Numbered from the stretch's first letter, positions 50,901 to 64,000 are shown. The stretch is DNA of 64,000 nt from Mesaphorura yosii (GCA_009869945.1 WIXG01000213.1:62001-126000), one strand, 5' to 3'. Notes: generated by a model not told the origin, from the sequence alone. Program-made: numbers and translations.

Positions 50901-52461
50901 AGAAGAGTCGTAGATTCTAGAGCGACGCAAACGCAACGGTAACCGATAAACAATTCTAGTAACAACCGCAGAGATTCAAAAAACCCAAGACCAAAATCCC
51001 ACAATACAAGTGTATATAGCAAAGTGTGCGTGTCCGACTCGACTAGACTAGCAATTTCAATTTCTTTTTTTACTTCTTCGCATTGGCGAAGCCTAAACCA
51101 GTGTGGAAAGGGAACCGACGGCTCGCAGTTGACGTGAAAAAAGTTCCATTGGACATTGCTCATCATTTATTAACAATTGAATATTTCACACACGTCAACG
51201 CAGCTCTCAAGACGGTAGTCAGCGTAATCGTTATCGTGGGGAATTCTTGAGCCTAAAGACAGCAAAAAGTAAAGTTCAAAATTCAAACCGTTCAAGAAAG
51301 CAAGCAGAGCACAGCATAACGTAGTGCAGAATTTAAAGTTAGTCATTCGACACACCGTCGTAGTTAAGTTGTAGTTAGGGTTAAGAATTAATAATTAATA
51401 GACCCACTTAGCACACAAGGTAACCTGTTCACTTTCCGTGCCTGCAAAGATATGCCAGTCTACTAAACCGAGTGCTAAAAAGCGGCGGCCTGATCGTACT
51501 ATCTAATTAGTTGTTGGGGATCAATTCGTCTGCGAGTCCGAGGAACAAGACCATGGCTTAATATTTATTTGGAACCGTGTACATCAGTGGAACAATTAAC
51601 CAAGAGCTTAATTAGCAGCAGAGACTAAGGTAAGAGTTAAGAAATTCGACATCAGTGGCAGCCTTTGTATCTTCTTCACCAATTCACTCATTGATTGGAC
51701 AGTAGTCGAAAAGTCCATCTCATTTTCTTTTAAAATTCTGGGCTGTTGAACCTGATCAGACCACCAAACTCTAAAGCTAAAATAGACGGGCGAGCACAGC
51801 ACAGTTTATCAATTACAATTAGTGTCGTCATTAGTTGAATAAGCTGCAGCTGGCTATCTTATCTTTGATATCGATTGAGCCAGTAACCTGCGCAGTGCGG
51901 TCTCTCCTCGTTGTCGTACCATTTCCAGTTAATTGTAAAGCGTTCCATCATTATCGGTTTCATTTATTTTATTACACCTGTGTAACTACACCACCATGTC
52001 AGTATTAATCAGCCCAAATCAGATCGCTAGCTGTGACTGTGAGTTAACTCTCATTTAGTCTATAGCGTATGATTCAGAAAGTCTAGCTGCTAGGTTAGGC
52101 ATTGTCGGAAATCGGCCGATGAAGGTTTAGGTTCGATTCAAGGAACAGGTGGGATTGATTGAAATCCCACAAGGAAACTCTTAAGTAAAACCCGAAGCCA
52201 CCCACCTCAACTAACTGAATATCTTTCTCTGTTTTTCTTGGATTGACTTTAGTCGACTTCCAGCCAAGATCCGCTCAGCACGATCACGATTTTAAACCAA
52301 AGTAACAAAATTTCAAGTTTCTACTTAAGACAGTCACAAACGCCAACCAGCAAGTGCTTTATTAAAAATTTTTGGGTGCTTAAACACTTCTACAACTGCA
52401 ACGCGAAGAACACTTAACTAAACTACTTGGAAATAGACTGCAAGAAGACAAAAATCTCAAG
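47906..52461. other. intergenic, NPC1 upstream
   Basis: No gene supported in 4.5 kb. Two hairpins stand out: CATACCAAA/TTTGGTATG (49426-49450) and GTGGGATT/AATCCCAC (52149-52170). The last few hundred bases probably form the NPC1 promoter and 5' UTR. Confidence 0.45.
52149..52170. repeat. perfect 8-bp inverted repeat upstream of NPC1
   Basis: GTGGGATT (52149-52156) and AATCCCAC (52163-52170) flank a 6-base loop, about 290 bp before the NPC1 start codon. It would lie in the 5' UTR or promoter and could fold in RNA. Such short hairpins also arise by chance. Confidence 0.4.
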
Positions 52462-55400
52462 ATGAAGTTCAATCTGTCAATATTCTGCGTCATCGCATTG
52501 TTCCTACTCTTTAGTCATCGCTCCAAATGTCTGGCTGTGGACCCAGCACCAACTTCAGAAGAAGATTACGATTATGAAGACGGAAGTGGAAGTGGCGACT
52601 ACGCGGACGACGACAGTCAGGTAAGCCTGCCAACATTTCATTCGATAATCTAATCAACGATCAACACTTGGCCACTGAATGCGATATCAGTCAGGATTGA
52701 TCTGGATTTAGCTGTCATAAAACTTGCAACGCCGTAGTAAGGCTACGATTTCATTACAAAATCACCAACTCTTCATCGAGTCTTAGTTCCACTGTCCCAC
52801 ATAACGTATTTGATTTGCTGATACCTTTTATAACACTTACGTTAGCTATTTAGCTTTTGGCTCCAGCTTATTTACGACTACGAAGTTTAATTACTGCTGG
52901 AACTTTGAATGAGCATAAAATCTACTGCACATGCCGATGATGGTTTGACAAGGGTCATGGGTCACCGTCATTTGGTCGTATCATCCCACATTGGCTGAGT
53001 GTCATGTCTATATGTCTGAAACTGTATCGCTCACAAAGGTTTTCCTTTTAAAATATGGTTTAATGTAAAGAAAAGGGTCAACTACAAAGTTGCACCTGAT
53101 AACCTTACTCTGCCTTCGTAACTTCATTTACCATATCAGTGATTTGACATCACGCAACCTAACCTGTAAGAAACTTGCAAATGTTGACGATTCGCCTAAA
53201 CTAATTATCATAATGACCAGTAAGCACAGCTGAGGGTCAACAACTATCTCATTTTCTTGCAAACGTTATGATCCCAAGTCCGCGCATGCAATTCACATGA
53301 TTCTACTGCTATTCATCCCATTCATTCAATCATCTCGACACTCTGCTCGATTGTCGGCAAGTTGCCTCTCGTGGGCACCCATAACCAAAGATAGGTTAAC
53401 TCTTCTCTTACACTTCAATTAAATTCAATGTTGATTACATTTAGGACCGTAACAAACAGTAGAGTTGAAGGTCCATCATGTCAAATGTTACACAACCTTT
53501 CGACCATTTTCGCTAAAATGCATTTCGCGTGTCACCTTTTCAAAAGCTTGGCATGTTTAATTGAGTAGACCGTAGACCATAAATGATAAACTTAAAAACA
53601 AAGGGTAAATTGGCAGGAGACATGCTGTATTTTCGCCATACAGAAAAATTGGCGTGTGCATGACTGATGAAAAGGTGCAGGAGACGTTTTTTATGTCGAT
53701 ATCAAGGCCACGGTCATTATTGACCATCGGTCCGCTTTATTTCCTTTTCATGATTTAAATAAAAGGGAAACCGTTCCGCGACGGCGGCCACAACCGTCTG
53801 TGATGACGATGACTGATTTTTATTGCGCACAACATGGCACACGTGCGATTAACTAGTGGATTGCTTAATTCGCTGATCATGCCTCTTTATGGCAATCACA
53901 CCATACCACAAAGATGTTGAGTGATTCATGTCTTCCACCTTGAAAGACCCTCTGCCACTTTTTGCCCACTTTTCGCATTAATTATTCATGCGCTGTATAT
54001 ATACATTGTATCACTTTTACGACTTCCATCCAAGGCGGATTAGTACGTCTACACCACTTAAGTAGGAAAGGAAGTCAGAAGTCATGCACGTTCATACATA
54101 CAAGTTATGTTAACCATCTCTGCTTAAATGCGTCTTGACTCTTGAAGTCGAGGAAGGAATGCCAAATAGTTAACCCATCCATTTTCTGTCGCCCAGTCTC
54201 CCAGGGAGTTGAGTTAAGCTTACTGAAAGGAATCCTACACCAGAACGCCAATCCATCCAGATTCATTTAAAATTTGCATGCATTAGAAAGAAAAGCGCAT
54301 TATCGCGAGAGTTGTGATCGGAGGGTTTGAGACAATGCTCGGAGTAGGTTCAAATGGTGATGAAACCCTAGCGTCATCAGTCACGCTGGGCTGCAATCCT
54401 TGGAAACAAGCTATTAAGCAACTTCCTATGCGAACATAGAGTCCTGTGGTCAATAATGCAGAAGGCACAAAAACTTGTTCTTTTTCATGAGAATCGAAGG
54501 CAATTGACAAAAATTGACGTTGTCATCGACTTTTTAAAGCAATAAGTTACATTGACATTGATCTTGCCTCTTGCTCAAGAAGGTCGAAAAATATTGTCGA
54601 AAAGCCATGGAAAAGGTACATGAGTAGAGCGGCGAAGTAAATTTAAATAATTTGCCATGAAGGCTAAGCCGGCGTTGATCACCAAACCATTTGCGGCAGT
54701 TAAACTCTCAGAGAGTCCTCCTGCATCACGTAAACACACGAATCTCGAACTGAGAGGGTCGACCTGCGTTCAGAAGAGCAGATTGCGAAAGCAAAAACTT
54801 GAATTTGATTAAGCATAATTGGTAAATAGATGAAATTAAAGATGAATCGAGAAACCGAGTGGCCACAATAAACCAGAAGTTGGCTTCATGTGACAGTTTT
54901 ATCGATTCAATTTAATTTAACTAGACGTCAATGCAAATAGTCAAAATTAAATCAAGGCTGTTTTGCTTCGCTGTTCGGCCGTCCACCGCACCGACATGCC
55001 TCCAAGTCCCACAATCTGAAAAGCCTGAAAAGAGTCAGGAAAGTGAAATTGTCTCTAATGAAGATAATAACAGTGCAGGCACGCAGTAATAGCACAGGAC
55101 AGCCGGAAGAAAAGAGGCAAAGTCCACCGAGCAGCCAGGCAGCATATGAATTATCGTGAATATTGCGAACTGCTATGCAGAATATGGCATTCAGTATTCA
55201 AATAATGCAGGGTATAGAAAATTCTGGAAATGTACTGCCTTGAAATTTTCGCTCTATTTCCAGAACGAAAAAACAACCCTGTCTTGTATTTGTGATTGTA
55301 CCGTATTAATTCTGCTATTTTTCTATGCAATTAGTCTTGACAGTGGTTTGCATCGCGAATCGCAATTTCCTTGAGGTTGATTATAATTGCATCTTATGAG

Positions 55401-58400
55401 TCACAAGAATAGATTTGCATTTGTCATTGCGGAATAATAGCTGGCTGGGTGTATTTCCAGCTACAAGGTTCTTGTGGTAGATTTGTAATCTCTGAAATGC
55501 TGATGTGGAGTGATGCAACGCAATGTCTGGAGCTAGAGCGCATACATCCGTGTCATCGTGAATTGTCATAATATTTTGACATACACATCACACATCATGA
55601 CACATATGTCTCGTCTCGTCTCTGCTGCGACGGAGTTTACGTAATCTTTACGTTTATGCCCAGGCCAGAATGTGGTGTCAGCATTCAACAAGCTGAATCT
55701 CTCCTTTGTCTTGACGTTGTTGTTATCTTGTTTATAACTTGGGAAGACATTAGTTGGAGCCGTGTTTCGGTCCCGCCAAAGATTAGTAATTTATTAATGT
55801 TTATGATTCATTGAGCACACGTGACGACAGTACGTCATCGCCATCACGTAGTCATTCATTCGATTCCTTTGTATTTTTGATTGTGATCCACTTCTTGCCG
55901 ATAGCAGATACTGATGGCAAGGAAACAAGGGCATGGCCCTTTTTGATTTTGACCACGAGTTGTACAAATATGTGACGTGAGTCATGTGCTGTGATAATAG
56001 CATGGCCCTCTTTTTCTTTGCTTAGTATTTTGACATTTCCGATTATGTTTTTTGGTGGCTCATGTGGTATTAGATATTGGAGGTATTCATCCCGTGCGCA
56101 GAGGAAAAACAAATAGAAAGAGGAAGCTATTCATTCCCGTTCGTGCCTCGCGCTGTTGTTCACAATCGAGCATGGCCTACAAACAATTATGAACTGTGGA
56201 ACTTGATGACACTTATGCTCTTGCTCATATTGAACTCACTCAAAACCCATTTCGCAATTTCACAGTAAGCTACTAAACTATTCATTAAGTCATTCACTGC
56301 ATTGGAATTGTGAAAGGAATTTGAGTGTCATCCAATGGCATGGTCATGATCGCGATCGTAGTATGAATTCCTGAGAACAGCTTAAATTGAGAAATTCCTT
56401 TGAATCTGAATCTGCCTTGCCTTTGTCCATTCAGGGCTCACGGAAAGAACGTGAACCCAAGAATTCCATGTTAACTCTGTCCCAAATGCATTATTAACTT
56501 CTGACGTAAAGTGATATCCCAATCGCGATTTGATTTGAATTGCTTTAGCCTCGGCATAAATTGTGTTGATGTGATCTGTCTTCGTATCACATCTTTGAGT
56601 TATGACGATGACGCGCAGTGAGCAGAGGGTGTGCTTTTTCGTTTTCCTACGTGACAAATCGATCTACTGAGCTCGCTGACGGAATTCATTTTGATCTTAT
56701 TTATCTATTTCTCAAGGAAAGTATAGGTTAAGGCACACAAAATATGACACGATCTCATATGCTAAATGTTTAACAGGAAAAGATTAAAACATGTATTTCT
56801 AAACCGTTCAACGCTGGCATGTCTCAGTGTAAACATTGTACATTTACATGGCAAACTATTCAACGTTTACGTGACTGATAATAAAGGTAGCGACAGGAAG
56901 TTGCTGCAGTAAACGACAGATTAAATGACGAAGGGATCATTCTGCCAGTAACTATATGCCATTGGCTGTAGAATGTACTTTAGCCTAGAATTAAATAGGA
57001 AGACCGGATGTGAAATGCATTATTATTAAGTAATCCTATTAACCATTTTCGCCAGTTTGCGAAGTCTTTTGTATAGTTTGATACCATGTGCCACATGAAT
57101 GCACAATTTTGCGCTGAATGCCAAGCTGACCTTTGTTCTTTGATTTCAGGAGCAGCAAGACGACACGATCAAACAAACCGGATTAACAGATGGCAGCTTG
57201 CATCACAATGAAACTGAAAAACCATCCAAGGAGCCTCATTCCGATACGGTGTCGGGGTCAGCCAACGAGCCAGAATCCTCAAAGTTGGAAGATCTGCATC
57301 TTCAGTGGATAGCGCCACCGCGGCCTTCACAGCCCCAATGCGTCATGTTTGGTAAATGCGGACCAAATCCCGACCGAACTTGGCAAGAGCTTAACTGTGT
57401 GTACAACGGCCCACCAAAAAAGCTCGATGAAGACTCTCTGCATTCGCTGGAATTTTACTGTCCAGAAATGCTTGCTGAATTTGGGAAAGACTTGTGCTGC
57501 GACCACTATCAGGTTTTGGATTTGATTGAAAATTTGGCCTTGCCTGCCAGTTTGATTGGAAGCTGCCCGGGCTGCTACTACAACTTTCGACAAAGTTTTT
57601 GCAACCTCGCCTGCAGTCCTAGACAGAGTGATTTCCTGAACGTGACCGAGGTCCGATACAACCCCGAAGACAGTAAGTCCATCAAGAAATTCGACAATGG
57701 AATGACAAATGGCATTAGCAAAAAACTAATATGACTTCCTTTAATTTTTAGAAAAACCAATGGTCTACAAATTGTCGGCCTACATTGATGAGACGTACGT
57801 CCAGTCCGTGTACGATTCTTGCAAGAACGTGATCATGTCCAGCACCAATGGTCCTGCCATGGATTTCCTTTGTGGTCCGTGGGGCTCGTACGCTTGCACA
57901 CCGCACAGATGGTACGAGTACATGGGCAGCACTGACAACGGCTTCTCACCTTTCGATATCATTTACACCTTTGTCAACAAAAATGAAACCGTCGAAGGCT
58001 ATACTCCGTACAATACAACGACTATTCCATGCAATGAGATGGTTGGGGTAAGTTTCCTTTGTTAGAATTCTGTCTGACTCAATTGGATGTACTTATGGCG
58101 TATGCATTTTTGTTATAGAATAAATCCTGCTCTTGCGTCGACTGTGAGGCCGCGTGCCCAGCAGCTCCGCCGGAGCCACCAACACCACAGCCCTGGCTAG
58201 TCTACGGCTACAAAGCGAGTTACGCTCTTGCCACGATCGGATTCGTGTTTGGCTGCATAGTGATAGTATTCTCCGTATTCTATCAAAGATACAGAGGTAA
58301 GAATGAAATTTTGAAATTCAGTTGGTCATTTCACGAGCGCTGTGAAGGTGCTACTTGGTTAAATTTGCATGACGGGTATGCATGAAGTGATTTTGAAATG

Positions 58401-61400
58401 TTTTGGGTTATTGTTTGGTGTGCAGCGGCAAGGAGACGCAGAAAGAAGCATGTTGCATCTGCATCGACTGAATACTCTATTGTGGCTGACGAAGAGGTGC
58501 CTCAGGTTCCAACAGAAAACAAAGGTGTCTACTTTTGTACAAACCCTTTTTAGTTCGGATAAGTTTTCCAAAGCTTAAGCTTTAGCTTCTGTTTGTGTAC
58601 TGATTCAATGTGCAACAAATTACGCTGAAAGTCGCCAAGGGTCGAAACTTCTTACTAACATAATTTTGAACATGCTAGGAGGCGAAGAGGAAGCCATCAA
58701 TACGGAGGAATCAGAGGAAACAAGTGTTGCGGAAACTACACAAACCAGTGCAGCAAGCGAATCCAATAGAGCGACTCCTGTTGTGCGAATTCGTCGTATG
58801 GGACGCGTCGCCAGAGCTGGACACTGTTTTGAAACAGCAATCAAGAATTTTTTCACTTGTACGGGGATCTGTAAGTACAAGCTTGGTGAAATACAACTTT
58901 TCAATTAATTTTAACTCGTTTAAATTATTGCTATTTGCAGACTGTGCCAGACATCCATTTAAGATTCTGATCCCTGGATTTTCTCTCATTATCATTTTCT
59001 CACTGGGCATCAACTTTCTCAAAATCACAACCAACCCAGTCGATCTTTGGGCCAGTCCGGGCTCACGTTCTCGAGTTGAGAAGAAGTACTTCGATTCTCA
59101 CTTTGAACCGTTCTACCGTACAACTCAAGTCATTGTAACGGCGAAAAATCTTAACACAACTCAAAAACATATGCCCGACGGAAACAACTACACGTTTGGG
59201 CCTATATTCAATAAAGAATTCATGTACAATCTTCTGGAACTGCAAAGCCGAATTATCAATGAGGTATGCTTAAATGAGTGCATAAATATTGTCTTGGCAG
59301 TCTATTCAAACGTTTGACTCTCTTATTAATAGGTTGTTGGTGAAAATAATGAAACTCTATCTGACGTCTGCTTCAAGCCCCTCTCTCCTCAGAACAGCAA
59401 TTGCACCGTCTTTAGCTATTTGGGTTGGTGGCAGAACAACAAAGATCTGATTGACATGGTTAGTGAAGACCAAGACCAAGACTATCTGGATCACTTTTTA
59501 TTCTGCTCCCGGAATCCTGGCAGTCCGAAAGATTCAACCAAACTTCACTTACCCTGCCTTGGCGAATACGGCGGACCAATTGATCCAAATGTAGTTTTAG
59601 GTAAGTAACTCAGAATCGACTTTTAAATCTAGAACCTTATTACAATCAAGCTATTCCTTGCAGGTGGATTCATACAACCACACGCGAATCCCGACGAACC
59701 ACCAACATACAGTGTTGCTAATACTGCAATCATCACCATTGTCATCAATAACTACTACGACGAGAAGCGTCTGGAACCTGCCAAAAACTGGGAGAAGGCC
59801 TTTTTGGAGTTCATGAAAACTTATCTTAAGAACGTATCGTATGGACACTTTGACATCGCGTACAATGCTGAGCGAGGCATTGAGGACGAGCTTCAACGAG
59901 AGAGCGAGGGCGAAGTTACAACAATTATCATCAGCTATCTGATCATGTTCTTTTACATTTCGGTCAGTTTGGGGCAAGCTCAAAATATGCGTCGTATGCT
60001 GGTAAGCAGGGTTCAAAGCGTTCACGTAAGGGAGGCATTCCCAATTGTGAGATAAAATCCTTCTGTGTGCCACAGATTGACAGTAAGATCACACTTGGTC
60101 TCGCTGGGGTCACCATTGTGCTAAGTTCTGTGGCAGCGTCGGTTGGGATATTCGGATACTTGGGAGTGCCAGCAACTCTGATCATCATTGAAGTTATTCC
60201 GTTCTTGGTCCTCGCAGTTGGTGTTGATAACATCTTTATTATGGTCCAAACATATCAGCGCACTCCAAGACTACAGAAGGAAACTCGACCCGAGCACATT
60301 GGTCGTGTCATTGGACAAGTTGCGCCTTCGATGTTAATGAGCTCAATTTCAGAGTCGACATGCTTCTTTTTGGGCGGCTTGAGTGGCATGCCCGCCGTGC
60401 AAGCCTTTGCATTCTATGCCGGAATGGCTCTACTTCTAGATTTCCTTCTCCAAATGACCTGCTTCGTTGCTCTGCTAAGTTTGGACTCTATGAGACAAGA
60501 AGCCCGTCGTTACGATGTTTTATGTTGGTAAGGGACCTTGCAAACGAAATTAGAAACTCAAATGCTAATCTCGGTCAATTAAAATAGTGTACGCGCAAAG
60601 AAGACGGACGAAGAGGACAAAGAAAATCCTGGCATCCTGTACTCAGCTTTCAAGAACATCTATGCACCTGTGCTACTTAAGCTTCCTATTCGAATTGGAG
60701 TTCTCCTGGTCTTCTGGGGGTGGCTTTGTTCATCCCTTGCGGTAATTCCGTTCATCGATGTCGGATTGGACCAACAGCTGTCAATGCCGGAAGATTCCTT
60801 TGTTCTTAAATATTTTAAGTAAGTGCAGAGACTTGAATTTTCTTAGACTCAAAAATTATACTATAATTCTTGATTTTTTATTTCAATAGACACTTGAATG
60901 AGTATTTGTCTGTCGGCCCACCCGTCTATTTTGTTATGAAAGACTCGAAATACGACTTCGTGAATGCAGAAACTCAGAACCTGATTCGTGGTGGATCAAA
61001 CCCGTCATCATTAGTCTCACAAATCTTCTCAGCCTCCAAGGCGAAGAATAGAACATTCATTGCGAAACCCGCATCGAGCTGGCTGGACGACTACCGCAGT
61101 TGGATTGAGAACACAAAGTGCTGCCAGTATAACAAAACGGATCCTGACAAAGGATTCTGTCCTAGCACCGTTCAGTCTACGGCAATTTGTGATACATGTC
61201 ATATTGATGACCGGCAAGATCTTTCCGAGCAAGATTTTCACAAGTACATTACATGGTTTCTGAAGGACAACCCGAGCGAGAGTTGTGCGAAGGGTGGACA
61301 TGCTGCCTATGCAAACGGGCTGAACGTCAATTCACGTGGTGATATTGGTGCCAACTATTTTATGACCTACCATACAATTCTCAAGACGAGTCAAGACTAC

Positions 61401-62253
61401 ACTCAAGCCATGAAAGAAGCTAGAAGTATTAGCAAGAATATTACTGCAACATTACGAAGTAAGACACAATATATTTGGAACTTGTTTACTTGTTTATGCT
61501 ATCGTCTAAACATTCTTGACATATTTTATTTCCAGAGGTCGACCCCGACGCTGAAGTATTTCCATATTCAATTTTCTACGTCTTCTACGAACAATACCTC
61601 ACCATGTGGATTGACACTGTTCAGTCCCTGTCAATTTCAATATCAGCAATCTTCGTCGTCACCTTCTTACTCTCTGGTTTCGACATCATGGCAGCTTTTG
61701 TGGTTTTGATTACCATTCTCATGATTCTCACCAACTTACTCGGGCTAATGTATCACTGGGATATTTCTCTGAATGCTGTCAGTCTGGTTAATCTGGTTAT
61801 GGTAAGAACCTCTATTCCCTTCATTTGAATGTTCAACTTTATTCATAGCAACTTGTTGATTCAAATTAAGCTTAAACAAAAAGCAGTAATTACTATACGG
61901 GAAGTTAATTTGCAATACTAGCAAATGTATTTCTAATCTAATAGGCGGTGGGGATTGCTGTTGAATTCTGTACACACATCGTTCATGCCTACATCACTTC
62001 AGATAAGGAGTCAAGACTGGAGCGCTCTCGTGAAGCCTTGGTGAACATGGGTAGCTCCGTGCTTTCTGGAATCACTCTCACGAAGTTTGGTGGCATCGTT
62101 GTACTCGGTTTTGCAAAATCACAAATCTTTCGTGTCTTCTATTTCCGCATGTATTTGGGCATTGTACTTTTTGGAGCAGCCCATGGTCTCATCTTCTTGC
62201 CTGTGTTCTTATCGTTTGTTGGTCCTAGAAACGCATATCGAAAAACAACTTAA
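52462..62253 (+). CDS. NPC1: NPC1 intracellular cholesterol transporter
   Basis: Late-endosomal/lysosomal membrane protein that takes sterol from NPC2 and moves it to the membrane. I join 14 exons to 1400 residues (52462-52620, 57150-57672, 57752-58047, 58119-58296, 58426-58524, 58679-58870, 58941-59263, 59333-59600, 59664-60001, 60076-60527, 60588-60818, 60890-61458, 61536-61801, 61945-62253), all in frame. Signal peptide at residues 1-25. The sterol-binding N-terminal domain starts only at ~116 ([51 protein letters not shown]). The sterol-sensing domain is around residue 800 ([40 protein letters not shown]). The last domain ends at [12 protein letters not shown]. Oddities: about 90 acidic, Ser/Glu-rich residues before the N-terminal domain; a 4.5-kb first intron; no LLNF-type dileucine tail as in mammals. 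Confidence 0.95.
52621..57149 (+). other. NPC1 intron 1 (4.5 kb)
   Basis: Starts GTAAGC after CAG and ends TTTCAG before GAG, in phase 0. I see no nested gene; open frames inside are short and unrelated. All other NPC1 introns are below about 150 bp, so this one probably carries regulatory sequence. Confidence 0.75.
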
Positions 62254-62388
62254 CAAAATTACAAGTATAAAATAAGTATAAAATATATTTTATTATTTAT
62301 AAACACTCAACGAAACGCAAAAACCAAAATTAAATACAAAATTGTTACGTACGTAATGAGATGATGCTGCAGTTCTGATGTCATTTAT

Positions 62389-63212
62389 TTACATTTGCTG
62401 GTCCACCGACGGCCACGTTCTCACACCATAAGGCTCCATAAAGTTGATATTGACAGTTTGCCATTCAGACTCTATCACAAAATTTAATACAATTCAAGAA
62501 TTACGATCGAGTAGAAGTAGATCCGTCAGAGTTTCGGTTTGTCTTCAAGTTACTTACCTGGAGCCTCCTGCCAAGGAAGTCGAGGCAGCGGAGTTGATGT
62601 TGGCACGGACAGTCTTGTTGACGGTCTCGGGTGGTACGGGTGCGTGCGATTCGTCGGTTGTGTAGGATAAGGTGGAGGTGGGCATCGGGGTGGAGGTGGA
62701 TATCCGGGCGGAGTTGGGTATCGGGAATACATTCTGGCTCCTCTCCTGCCTGTGTATGTGTTGCGGATGGCGTACATTCTTCTTAGATAATTCTGGAGGT
62801 ACTCGGCTCGAATTAGTGATGACTCTGCGGTCGGACGTGGGGAAGAAATTCGAGGCCGCCAGGGGCTGCCAGCACCCAAGTACGAGGGTGTGTGTTGATA
62901 AGGGCACACATTTCCAAGTCTTGCTGCTCGGTCGTCATGGTCGTCGGAGCTCTTTTCACTAGCACCAGAGTTGGATTCCTCTGCCTTATATGGAGGAGAT
63001 GTGGGTGGGGCAAATTGAATGACACTAACCCCAGCACCGCTGGATGCGGGTGGCGGATCGCTTTCAATTGCAGTTACAACTGCAGCTAAAGATGCGGTCG
63101 CAACTTCATCGGGTGGTAGTGGCGATCCCGAGCCAGAAGTTAATGATGATGTTGATGTCGGTTCAGTGATTTTGACCCCAGTTTGCGCTGCTTCAACACT
63201 ATCAACACTCAT
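62389..63212 (-). CDS. uncharacterised proline-rich protein
   Basis: Two exons (63212-62558 and 62471-62389, phase 1) give 245 residues. I do not recognise the family. The N-terminal half is Ser/Thr/Ala-rich and disordered. The centre has a helix-like RAEYLQNYLRRMYAIRN. It is followed by a proline and tyrosine-rich block with PPGYPPPP, then CPPPPYPTQP (a PPPY-type WW-domain ligand), and a basic Pro/Arg stretch. Exon 2 encodes a conserved-looking tail (SEWQTVNINFMEPYGVRTWP). The stop codon TAA overlaps a possible polyadenylation signal AATAAA on minus. The stops of this gene and NPC1 are about 135 bp apart, tail to tail. An adaptor role via WW or SH3 domains is a guess from motifs. Confidence 0.7.
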
Positions 63213-64000
63213 CTTAAGAAATGCTTTAAATTGACCGTAACACTGAACTTCAATGGACTCCTTTGTACTACTTCCAAACTTATTCGTCCGAACTCGATCA
63301 GCAAACTGGGACTTGGCTTAGTTAGTCCTGATATATGTCGCTTGCTTACATACATTTAAATAGGAACCATTTAATTTAATCAATCTGATCAGATTCATTT
63401 GTATGGCGAATTGCAGGCCAGAGCATTTTCTTGCAAGTGGCATGCTAAGTGAAATTCAAATCATTTTGATTTCGAGTTCTGAACCGAAGAAATAAGTCTT
63501 GGCGCAAACTCGGTTAAAATTGCATGTCTGACTCTCTCGTCTAAACTCCGCTTCATGCTAATAAATTGTAATTACCCAATAAAGTGATGAAGATGAAGTG
63601 GCAGCATTCACTCAATCCTCGGAAGGAGTTACTTAGCAATTATGTAGACGATGAGGACAAGATACTCAAATGAAATTATGATGACATTACGCAAAAATCA
63701 TTGCCATTACCACACTCGCTCCTTTCCCTTCTCAATATGCTACGACCTAAGACCAATTTGAATTACTTCATCTGGAGACTGGAGACTCGAAGCAAATGGG
63801 CGACGAAAAGTCAAGGTCGAGACCGTCGACACTTATGGTGTTGGAAAACTCTCAGGTGGATGTGGATATCAATATACAAGGTCAACAACGGTAACCAAAT
63901 AAAAATGTTGTTGACATTAGTTGAAGTCATATCCAAGCCCATATTTTCAAAAAAAAATCAGTCTTTATTTTATTCAACCCGTACCGAAATTAGGTTTAAA
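63213..64000. other. upstream region of the proline-rich gene
   Basis: No coding sequence supported to the right end of the window. It presumably contains the promoter of the minus-strand gene ending at 63212. Confidence 0.45.

Noticed and set aside
50780-51166. 128-residue minus-strand frame
   Set aside because: No recognisable motif, no conserved-looking segment, and it lies in the region upstream of NPC1 with no splice partner.
52085-52150. tRNA-like T-arm sequence GGTTCGATTC
   Set aside because: No matching acceptor, D or anticodon stems around it; likely chance resemblance to a B box.

Overview
This is a 64 kb piece of an animal nuclear genome, most probably an arthropod. It carries split hedgehog, Tmem63, SLC6 transporter, enhancer-of-rudimentary, Mlx and NPC1 genes plus a class II tRNA-Ser. 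The coding exons are clean, and nearly all introns in the long genes are only 55-130 bp with GT-AG borders. That fits a compact arthropod genome; a springtail would be my guess, but this is inference from gene content and intron size only. All exon borders were read by eye from splice motifs and family alignment in memory, without RNA evidence.

Layout, left to right. Positions 1-5924 hold part of the first intron of hedgehog; its first coding exon (5925-6638, minus) is the only one in the window. An uncharacterised minus-strand gene with a broken frame follows (7148-7857). A plus-strand FKBP6/Shutdown-like co-chaperone gene (8716-10090) keeps recognisable FKBP and TPR regions but carries several in-frame stops, so I call it a pseudogene. 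Two diverging paralogues of an unrecognised nuclear-looking family follow: a 491-aa minus-strand protein (11010-12663) and an 871-aa plus-strand protein (14012-16859). They share an N-terminal module and an intron at the same codon boundary. A complete 14-exon Tmem63 gene runs on minus (17474-21527), followed by small possible membrane-protein genes (22333-24329).

From about 24.4 to 37.5 kb the window is gene-poor. It contains an astacin-like relic, a dead Tc1/mariner element with terminal inverted repeats, and two copies of a roughly 100-bp MITE-like repeat. A complete 15-exon SLC6 transporter of the GABA/taurine/creatine type is at 37590-40470 (minus), then tRNA-Ser(AGA) at 42266-42347, an ERH gene at 43632-44193 (minus), and Mlx at 46756-47905 (plus). 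NPC1 spans 52462-62253 (plus). Its first intron is 4.5 kb and it carries an acidic extension between the signal peptide and the cholesterol-binding domain. A proline-rich uncharacterised gene (62389-63212, minus) converges on NPC1 with only 135 bp between the stop codons.

The genes do not form a single pathway. Loose links are that hedgehog and NPC1 both involve sterol biology (sterol-modified ligand; sterol-sensing transporter), and that Shutdown/FKBP6 belongs to the piRNA pathway. I found no operon-like or defence-system arrangement. The most unusual items are the diverged paralogue pair, the decayed FKBP6-like gene, and an Asp-to-Gly change at the predicted Na2 site of the SLC6 transporter.
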